A DNA stretch of 64,000 nucleotides from CAWCJL01 sp963795775 (GTDB taxonomy: Bacteria; Acidobacteriota; Terriglobia; Terriglobales; Acidobacteriaceae), in the NCBI GenBank assembly GCA_963795775.1, contig CAWCJL010000005.1, forward strand, positions 310,001 through 374,000, written 5' to 3'. How positions within the stretch are numbered: position 1 is the stretch's first letter; each line of letters opens with the position of its first letter. The notes below the pieces were generated by a model, which saw nothing but the letters and a program-made list of their open reading frames with translations, did no database searches and was not told the origin of the DNA. A program made the position numbers and the translations under genes. Positions 26,631-33,471 of this stretch are shown here, in pieces.

Positions 26631-26665
26631 GTACACGTTGCCGCCCCATCTGTGGCATACTGTAC
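26631..26665. promoter_or_regulatory. Inverted repeat ahead of the antitoxin gene, candidate operator
   Basis: GTACA (26631-26635) and TGTAC (26661-26665) form an inverted repeat 18-50 bases ahead of the antitoxin start and overlap a TACTGT -10-like box. Xre-type antitoxins usually repress their own promoters through such sites. The arms are short, so chance cannot be excluded. Confidence 0.35.
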
Positions 26666-26682
26666 CAAGCGGAGGAAACATT

Positions 26683-27099
26683 ATGGCCTCTTCAGCCCAA
26701 GCCGTCGCGAACTGGATCGGCGCATCCGCCTCATCCGAACACGACCTGGCCACCATCGTGGAGCATCGCTTGCCCACCGATACCGTCACCCGGCTCACGG
26801 AACACGGCCTCACCCGCGAGGAGATCCACCGCCTCGTGATCCCCCTCCGCACCTGGAAACATCGCCGCAGCCGTCAGGAGCCGCTTTCCGCCGAGGAGTC
26901 CGACCGCGCCGTGCGCGCCGCCCGCGTCCTCGCGCTGGCCGAATCCGTCTTCGGCACCCGCGAAAAAGCCCTCGGCTGGATGCGCCAGCCCAAGCGCCGC
27001 TTCCACGACCGTACCCCCATGGACATGCTCGCGACCGAAGCTGGCGGCCGTCTGGTGGACCAAATGCTCATCCAGATCGATGAAGGCATGTTTGCCTGA
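26683..27099 (+). CDS. Xre/MbcA/ParS-type antitoxin of a RES toxin-antitoxin system
   Basis: 138 residues. The N-terminal half is a helical Xre-like DNA-binding region (LTEHGLTREEIHRLVIPLRTWKHR). The C-terminal half carries the toxin-binding DUF2384 domain: LALAESVFGTREKALGWMRQP, then RTPMDMLATEAGGRLVDQML, the signature of antitoxins paired with RES toxins. GGAGG 6 bases ahead fixes the ATG at 26683. It neutralises the downstream RES toxin, which in characterised systems degrades NAD+. Its TGA overlaps the first codons of the toxin frame. Confidence 0.88.
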   Translation: MASSAQAVANWIGASASSEHDLATIVEHRLPTDTVTRLTEHGLTREEIHRLVIPLRTWKHRRSRQEPLSAEESDRAVRAARVLALAESVFGTREKALGWMRQPKRRFHDRTPMDMLATEAGGRLVDQMLIQIDEGMFA

Positions 27100-27585
27100 T
27101 CGACCTTTGGCGCATCAGTAACCACCGCACACTCGACGGCCGCGGCGGCCTCCTCGCCTCTGCCCGCTGGCACACCGAGGGCCGCCCCATCGTCTACCTC
27201 GCCGCCTCTCCCGCCGGAGCGCTCCTCGAAACTCTGGTCCACCTCGAAGTCACCGAAGACTTCCTGCCCGCCACCTACACCCTGCTCAAGGTGCACGTGC
27301 CAGACGAGGTCAGCCGCCTCGCTCCTCCCATGCCTGACGATTGGCAGGAACTCACCGTATCCCGCGCCATCGGCGACCATTGGCTCGCAGACCGCCGCTC
27401 CGCCCTCCTTGAGGTCCCCTCCGCCCTCCTGCCCGAGACCTCCAATTACCTCCTCAACCCCCTCCACCCCGACGCCGCCAAAGCTGGAGATCGTCTGGGC
27501 CCGAGAGTTCCCCTACGACCACCGCCTCTTCAAGCTCCCGCAAAGCGCACAGCCGCACTCGGTAGAGCTCGTTGAAGTCAGTTAG
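27096..27585 (+). pseudogene. RES-domain toxin, frameshifted and without a canonical start
   Basis: The frame opens with LIDLWRISNHRTLDGRGGL and ARWHTEGRPIVYLA, then SPAGALLETLVHLEV, the start of a RES domain including the conserved Arg and Tyr/Glu residues of the NAD-binding site. It continues to YLLNPLHPDAAK, where one extra A in AAA (27480-27482) throws it out of frame. In the next frame the protein finishes normally as LEIVWAREFPYDHRLFKLP to TAG at 27585, ~162 residues in all. Between the upstream in-frame TGA (27081) and the conserved start there is only CTG 27096. The copy is decaying, or the sequence has an indel. Confidence 0.75.
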
Positions 27586-27621
27586 CCATGTCTGGCACCA
27601 GAAGCGCGATTACCACCCAAC

Positions 27622-27690
27622 ACCTGTCATCCTGAGCGGAGTGAGCCAGCCGTATCGGCTCACGCAGTCGAAGGACCTGCGGTTTGCCCG
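27622..27690. repeat. Candidate dispersed intergenic repeat (TCATCCTGAGCGGAG... type)
   Basis: The stretch CACCTGTCATCCTGAGCGG, continuing to CAGTCGAAGGACCTGCGG, matches a motif that I recall recurring in intergenic DNA of Acidobacteria and other phyla (TCATCCTGAGCG...CGAAGGA). Only one copy is present in this window, so its status as a repeat family rests on memory rather than on the sequence. Confidence 0.35.
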
Positions 27691-27794
27691 CCTTCCAACA
27701 AACCTGGGCGCTCCCACGCATCGCGCCACAAGAACTCGGGCCGAACATCCGCACGGAAACTGCCCGCCCTTGTTATCATCGGGTGATAGCATAG

Positions 27795-28063
27795 TGGCCT
27801 GGTCCCCAGCGCCCGCCGCGTCAAGGTCGCCATGGAGCACACCACCAAAGACGGCCGCCGCAAAATCCTAAAACGCTACACTCCCCCTCACCGGCCTCAG
27901 AGTCGTAGACACCATCTGCACCGAGATGGCCTGGATCGGAGTCACCCTCAACGGCCTAGTCCTCGAAGAAGTCGCCCCCGGCCTCAACCCCCGAAGACGT
28001 CCAACGCGCCACCGAATCCAAGCTGATCCTGAGCCCCGAACTGATGGAGATGGCTATTAATTA
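27795..28063 (+). pseudogene. Remnant of a second CoA-transferase subunit B gene
   Basis: This segment aligns with scoB 26346-26610, including MEHTTKDGR, KILKRY, VVDTICTEMAWI and DVQRATES. It has several indels that break the frame (near 27880 and 27985), and the 5' half of the gene is missing. It ends in a natural-looking terminus (LILSPELMEMAIN, TAG) that differs from that of the intact scoB, so it is a diverged paralogue remnant and not a fresh duplication. Confidence 0.8.
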
Positions 28064-28151
28064 GTGCCCCGGCACTCTCCTCGCACAACGTTGATTCGAA
28101 GCACTTTCCTGTATGTATCTCAATTAGCTGCTAAGTTGGGAGATAGAACGC

Positions 28152-31100
28152 TTAGAATCCTTCCTCTTCTTCTCGTTCCTTGAACTCCTCTACTTGCTTG
28201 GAACCATACTCCACTTCGTTTCGCGCCCACTTCCGGATGCTTGGAATTGGGTTATTGGTGAACTGTTCTGCAATAAGTACGGCTCGTTGCATCCAGTCCG
28301 AAATTAGACCAGTAAATGCTCCGCCGCTGTGCATACCGGCGACAAACGAGGTGAAGACTCGCTCATCATCTCCGAAATTTTCCATTAGGTAGCTTGTTAC
28401 CGCATTGATTTCCGGCCCGTTGCTACCAATAGATGGTCTGACTACATGACGTGCAAGCGCGCGTGCGCCTTCGAGGCTGTGATCTCTTAACCATGCGATA
28501 ACGATGTCGTCGGGAATTGCCGCAACAGAGATCTTGCGGAAAGCAAAATTGATACTGCCTCGCCCATTCAATAGGGCTTCACCGAGTTCTTTCATCGTTA
28601 GTGCCGCGTCTATTTCAGCCAAAGAATGCATGAGGCCGCCTGCTGCCTCACTTGCTTCGTAACTTCCAGTCGCAAGCATCGAAATCGCCAGCCGCACCGC
28701 TCGCTCAGTGTCTGAGGGCAACGCGAGCTGAAAGAGGGCCTGAAACCAGTGTGAGAAATTGTTCGTATTTTCCAACGACTGCTCTAGTAACCCGAACACG
28801 GTATCGAGTCGCGCATCGTCGAACATTTTCACGAGGAATTCTAACGAATCGCTTGCTTGCTCTCGCAGCAACGCCAGATGTATGAAGTCGATGCCCGTTG
28901 CAGCAGCCTGCTTATCACCTCCTCTTGAGACAGCCAAAAGCACCTCAGAAGCTACTCGGGCCTCGTTAGCCGTCGTATGACGCAGACCGTTCCAAGCCGC
29001 AAAAGAGCGCAGAGTTGCAGCCGATAGATGGTTTGCTCTGACTGCCTCGATGGCTCGATTGAAAGAATTCAGAAAATCGCCCGATGGAAGCATAGCGTCG
29101 AAGGCAAGTACAGCGTTCTTCTTCCAAAGCTCATCAAGTACCGCATTACAGCAGGTCTTTAGATTTTCTTCCCTGGTCATTGCGAAGTGTTCGCTGACTC
29201 CGACAAAATATCCCCGCAGAAAATCAGGTCTTCCAGTATCGAAGCAGCTTATCGCGATCTGTTCTAAGAACGACAAGCTCTTGTCACCACGTCCGATACG
29301 GATACCAAGATCAGCAGCAGATGTAGCAGCCGGGCTGTTGATCCATGGAAGCTCGCGATCGAAGGCGTCCTCATCGTTAAGTAGACGTTCAGCGAACCCA
29401 TCGAGGCGCTTGCTCCAACTGTCTTCTTCCATGTGGTGTGACCAAGTTGTCGTGCCAACATCCTCTACCAATTGGTCGTGAAGACATGACGGCGGAAGCT
29501 CCTCGATCCATTGCCGGATGAAAGCCATCTTTTTCGCTTGATCAACCCCGTCATTCTTAGTGTGACCATTCTCGTGCAGCAACACCAACTCCCGGAGCCT
29601 CGCACGAAGGACCGGTCGTATGGCCTCCGGTACATCGCCTGCACCTTCCTTCGCCGGCTCAAGGATGTTCCGAAACAGAGCATGTCGAATGCCCTCCACG
29701 TAAGCACTTATCGCTTTTTCGCGAACGTTCTTGTTTCCATCTCCGCTCAGCATACGCAGGAGAGACAAACACTCCTTGAAGTAACCGAAATACTCTTCCC
29801 ACGTCTTCGGATGCCAAGTGGGCGGAGGAATCCTTCGGCCAAAACCTACTTGTGAAACAAAATGAACGGCACTGTCTTCCATAGCCTCGTCCAATGCCGC
29901 CACGCACAGCTCGCGAGTTCGGGTTTCCTTATCCGATATGCGCAACTGCAAAACTCTCAAACGCTCAGGGAAGGGTGTAGCTACAGCCGCCCCGTTAATG
30001 CCGTAAAGTGCAGTCCACAACTTAGTTGCATTGTTTCCAAGATCCGGCTCGGATTCATGCGTGGCGAGGCGAAACAGCATCTGCTCCGCAAGCGCAAACC
30101 ATTGCGGGAACCGAGCGATCTCTGTCAATTCCGTCAGCAGCCGACGCCTGCCTCGCTCGTATCCCGGAGCGAGCTGTTCAGGGGTAGCTTCCATAACGAG
30201 ATCCCTAAGGCGATTCAACATGCGATCCGGCTCCGACTTTACGAGAAGGAAAAGCTGCTCAGTGTCAGACTCAGACAGAAAAAGTCCGGCTCCTCGGGAT
30301 ACGAGCCAGTCGCGAAAGTAGGCGATAACGACTTTGCCGACCTCCGTGGATGCCCGTGAGACACGCGTAAGTAATCCTTGCGAGAGAGCGCGCGGAAATG
30401 CATCGAGAAAGCGCTTCGTGTCAGGCTCGGCCCAACGATCCCACGCCGCCTGAAAACACACTGCTGCGATCGGAGCGGGGGTTACGAAGAAATATCGCCC
30501 AGCTCTGCCTACAAGCCCAATCGATTTCTGCATTCGATTCAAACGGTTTGCAACATCGCTCGCATCGAGACTGGCAAGCTTACACAACTGTTCTAGTTCG
30601 CCAGAGACGTTACCGACAACACCACACCGCTCCACCAGAGCGATTAAATTCAGCGCATCGTGGTCTTGTGCTTCCAGCACGCCGCCATGTCCGAATAAAG
30701 CGCCGAGATAGCTTTGTACGTCCCGCAGCGGTTGCCCGTAATGACCCTGCTCTTGTATCAGAGCGTCGTTCTGACAGAGTGAAATTGCGAATGGCAGAAA
30801 CCCACCTGCGATCTGGCTGTATTGAAAGCGGCGTGAAGCCTCCACCTCGGGGAAGTTTTGCTTCAGCACTTCCTGAACCGTATCATTTGGTAATGGCGCC
30901 AGCCGCAATTCGGTCTGGTCTGTCAAAGTCAGCGTGTTGTCTATCGTGATCAGCCGTACTCGATTCTCGAAACCTTGCAGGGTGCGCCCGATTCGAAAAG
31001 CTACCAATTCATCACACTCGTCGGCCACAACAACCGCGTACGTATCGCGGTGATTGGCAAGGTTCTGAGCGAGTTGCATCGCATTATCTTCATCATCGAT

Positions 31101-31871
31101 GTAGAAGACTAGACCTCTAGCATCTGGCGTTTCGGCCACAGCTTCGAAGACGGCGCGCGTCTTACCAACGCCAGTTGGACCAGAGATCGTAAGCTTAGAC
31201 GCAGTTGGCTTCTTGTTCCAGTCGAGGTATTCGCGAACACGGTTGCGAATCTGACTACTTTGCGCTGTCGGGACGAACGTCGGTGTCTTTCCGGTCTCGT
31301 TTACGCGCCAGGTATCGAATAGTTTGAACCCGGACAACTCAGTTCCAAGCATCGTTGCTGCGAGCGGAGGGAAAGCGTTAGTCCAAGCTACGATATCTGA
31401 CGCAAACAAAACAATGGCCTTCGGCGCGGTCGGATTGACTTTGGCGATCTCTTCGTCCAAGACAGTCTTGATTTCTGCTTTACGCTCTGCGGTTCCGTCA
31501 TGTGCTATGCACATACGATAGCCGTAACCCTTCTGGATCAACTCCCGGATGTAGGTCTTGCTGGGTTTAGCAATCTCTTCCCGTATTGAGGCGTCGTTCA
31601 GATTTCCTATCTCCGTCGCTTTGTACTGCCAGGCAGTGGGAACGCCGAAGCGGTCCCAGGGGTCCGGCGTGACGGCCGCACCCACCGTAATCTCGGTGTC
31701 TACACCACCATCACCAACGTTTGTACGCGGATTGTCCGAAATATGTTCGCTAGTGATACCCACAACCGCGGCGGCACTTCGCAGCAAACTGTCCATGTGA
31801 TCTGTGAATGGTCGTCCAGTGCCGTTGCGGAGCGCATAGATGTCTTCTGGTCTGATCTGAATGAGAGGCAT
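28152..31871 (-). CDS. Candidate antiphage STAND-like NTPase with N-terminal Mrr-type nuclease domain
   Basis: A 1239-residue single-gene unit. Residues ~40-160 carry a restriction-endonuclease-like pattern: GDGGVD (Asp58), then WQYK (Gln82, Lys84), the D-QxK core of Mrr-type PD-(D/E)xK nucleases. Residues ~205-370 form a P-loop NTPase: Walker A GPTGVGKT at 231-238, Walker B VVVADECDE at 280-288, and GGFLPFAI at about 356-363, resembling the STAND GxP motif. The remaining ~870 residues are helical with no named family, fitting a sensor array. The layout parallels Avs/STAND defence proteins (nuclease, NTPase, sensor). GC is visibly lower than in the neighbours (about 50% against >60%), it is flanked by a toxin-antitoxin pair and gene debris, and no partner gene is needed. 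Defence is an inference. Confidence 0.7.
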   Translation of the reverse strand: MPLIQIRPEDIYALRNGTGRPFTDHMDSLLRSAAAVVGITSEHISDNPRTNVGDGGVDTEITVGAAVTPDPWDRFGVPTAWQYKATEIGNLNDASIREEIAKPSKTYIRELIQKGYGYRMCIAHDGTAERKAEIKTVLDEEIAKVNPTAPKAIVLFASDIVAWTNAFPPLAATMLGTELSGFKLFDTWRVNETGKTPTFVPTAQSSQIRNRVREYLDWNKKPTASKLTISGPTGVGKTRAVFEAVAETPDARGLVFYIDDEDNAMQLAQNLANHRDTYAVVVADECDELVAFRIGRTLQGFENRVRLITIDNTLTLTDQTELRLAPLPNDTVQEVLKQNFPEVEASRRFQYSQIAGGFLPFAISLCQNDALIQEQGHYGQPLRDVQSYLGALFGHGGVLEAQDHDALNLIALVERCGVVGNVSGELEQLCKLASLDASDVANRLNRMQKSIGLVGRAGRYFFVTPAPIAAVCFQAAWDRWAEPDTKRFLDAFPRALSQGLLTRVSRASTEVGKVVIAYFRDWLVSRGAGLFLSESDTEQLFLLVKSEPDRMLNRLRDLVMEATPEQLAPGYERGRRRLLTELTEIARFPQWFALAEQMLFRLATHESEPDLGNNATKLWTALYGINGAAVATPFPERLRVLQLRISDKETRTRELCVAALDEAMEDSAVHFVSQVGFGRRIPPPTWHPKTWEEYFGYFKECLSLLRMLSGDGNKNVREKAISAYVEGIRHALFRNILEPAKEGAGDVPEAIRPVLRARLRELVLLHENGHTKNDGVDQAKKMAFIRQWIEELPPSCLHDQLVEDVGTTTWSHHMEEDSWSKRLDGFAERLLNDEDAFDRELPWINSPAATSAADLGIRIGRGDKSLSFLEQIAISCFDTGRPDFLRGYFVGVSEHFAMTREENLKTCCNAVLDELWKKNAVLAFDAMLPSGDFLNSFNRAIEAVRANHLSAATLRSFAAWNGLRHTTANEARVASEVLLAVSRGGDKQAAATGIDFIHLALLREQASDSLEFLVKMFDDARLDTVFGLLEQSLENTNNFSHWFQALFQLALPSDTERAVRLAISMLATGSYEASEAAGGLMHSLAEIDAALTMKELGEALLNGRGSINFAFRKISVAAIPDDIVIAWLRDHSLEGARALARHVVRPSIGSNGPEINAVTSYLMENFGDDERVFTSFVAGMHSGGAFTGLISDWMQRAVLIAEQFTNNPIPSIRKWARNEVEYGSKQVEEFKEREEEEGF

Positions 31872-32333
31872 ATTTTTTTGTTTGCTGAGTTGACAGTTTA
31901 CGCACGCTTCCGCTCTCGATCAGATGTATTTTCCATAACCACATATGGCGTAGTAATTCGCCCAATCTGCCACACTAGAAATAGAGGGTTCTTCTGGCGG
32001 CCCCTGAACCAGAACCGGGCGGAGGAGGGCAAAATGTTAGCAATCAGTAACCCTTTGCCCCAAAACCGGTGCAAACAGCGCTTGTAAGCTCAATCGGCAG
32101 AGGACTTTAGCTCTAACCCTTGCGCCAAGAGGACTTTAGCGCACCACCCCTTCCCTAAACCCTTTCCCGTGAGGACTTTGGCCCGAAAGTCTAGGGGTGG
32201 GGGAGGGTGACCGTTCTGTAAACAGCCGAACGGCATCGGGCTCCCATTCTCGCAAGGGCGACGGTGGGCGCGCATAGCCAGCCGTCCTCATCGCCTTCCG
32301 CTCGAACCGCCAGCGCTCTCGGCCCCCAAGCCG
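31872..32333. other. AT-rich intergenic region upstream of the STAND-like gene
   Basis: About 460 bases without a gene. The left part is AT-rich and should hold the promoter of the minus-strand STAND-like gene (CAAACAAAAAAAT directly precedes its ATG, without a Shine-Dalgarno). The right part carries the GAGGACTTTAGC repeats listed separately. GC rises abruptly towards mtnA. Confidence 0.5.
32099..32200. repeat. Triple AGAGGACTTTAGC direct repeat
   Basis: Identical 13-mers AGAGGACTTTAGC occur at 32099-32111 and 32128-32140, and a variant GAGGACTTTGGC at 32171-32182. The third unit continues as GACTTTGGCCCGAAAGTC, a 6-bp inverted repeat with a 6-base loop. The units are 29 and ~43 bases apart with C-rich spacers. 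This is too irregular for CRISPR. Confidence 0.5.
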
Positions 32334-33392
32334 CTACCGCGCGACCAGCTCTCCCGCCGGCCGCGCCAGCGCCTCCGGGTAGGGCGCCCGCAGCACCCCG
32401 CGTTCTGTAATGATGGCAGTGACATATTTCGCCGGCGTCACATCGAAAGCCGGATTCCACACGCCCACATCATGCGGCGTCAACTGCGTCCCGGCATGAT
32501 GCGTCACCTCTCTCGCCGCGCGCTGCTCGATCACGATGCTGTCGCCATCCGGCGTGTCCAGATCGATCGTGGACCACGGAGCCGCCACGTAAAACGGAAT
32601 CCCGTGCTCCTTTGCCAGCACCGCGACCCCATAAGTCCCGATCTTGTTCGCCACATCCCCGTTCGCTGCAATGCGGTCCGCGCCGACCACAATCGCCTGC
32701 AGCTTGCCCGCCCGCATCAGGCTCGCCGCCATGTTGTCGCAGATCACCGTCGTCGGAATCCCATCGTGCATCAGCTCCCACGCGGTCAGCCGCGCACCCT
32801 GCAGAAACGGCCGCGTCTCATCCGCATAGACGGAGATGTGCTGCCCATTCTCCACCGCCGCGCGGATCACGCCCAGCGCCGTCCCATACCCGCACGTCGC
32901 CAACGCCCCCGCATTGCAGTGGGTCAACACGCCGCCTTCCTGCGGCAGCAGGGAAGCGCCATACGCGCCCAGGGCCCGGCACGCCGCAATGTCCTCGTCA
33001 TACATGCGCAGCGCCTCGTCCACCATCGCCTGCCGCAAGCCGTCTACCGTCGCTCCGGGCTTCGCTGCCTGCTCGTGGAAGTACCGCCGCATCCGCTCGA
33101 TCGCCCAGAAGAGGTTCACCGCCGTCGGCCGCGTTGCCGCCAGCACCGATCCTGCTGTCTCCACCTCTGCCGCAAGCTCCGGGATGGTCGCCGCCGCGCT
33201 GTCCTTGACGGCAAGCGCCATACCCATGGCAGCGCTCACGCCGATAGCCGGCGCTCCCCGCACCACCATCGTGGTAATCACATCGGCGACGTCCTGGTAG
33301 GTCTTCGCCAGGACATAGGTCTCTTCAAGAGGCAGGCGCGTCTGGTCCAGGAACCGGACACCGTCCCCGGTCCATTCGAGTGTGGGAATCAT
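32334..33392 (-). CDS. mtnA: S-methyl-5-thioribose-1-phosphate isomerase
   Basis: 352 residues, standard length. Methionine salvage enzyme converting methylthioribose-1-phosphate to methylthioribulose-1-phosphate. Signatures are VVRGAPAIGVSAAMG at 43-57, catalytic Cys159 in LTHCNAGALAT, Asp239 in VVGADRIAANGDVANKIGT, and FYVAAPWSTID. The C-terminus has NPAFDVTP. No other salvage gene is adjacent. It stands alone between the low-GC island and the GGDEF/EAL gene. Confidence 0.95.
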   Translation of the reverse strand: MIPTLEWTGDGVRFLDQTRLPLEETYVLAKTYQDVADVITTMVVRGAPAIGVSAAMGMALAVKDSAAATIPELAAEVETAGSVLAATRPTAVNLFWAIERMRRYFHEQAAKPGATVDGLRQAMVDEALRMYDEDIAACRALGAYGASLLPQEGGVLTHCNAGALATCGYGTALGVIRAAVENGQHISVYADETRPFLQGARLTAWELMHDGIPTTVICDNMAASLMRAGKLQAIVVGADRIAANGDVANKIGTYGVAVLAKEHGIPFYVAAPWSTIDLDTPDGDSIVIEQRAAREVTHHAGTQLTPHDVGVWNPAFDVTPAKYVTAIITERGVLRAPYPEALARPAGELVAR

Positions 33393-33471
33393 GGACCTAT
33401 TCTAAATGGGCACGGGATGTGCTCGCCTCGAGTGGCTCTCCGGGCCCGGCTGCAACCTAGTCTGCTTCCGA

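Noticed and set aside
32099..32200. CRISPR array
   Set aside because: Only three units, unequal spacing, and no cas genes.
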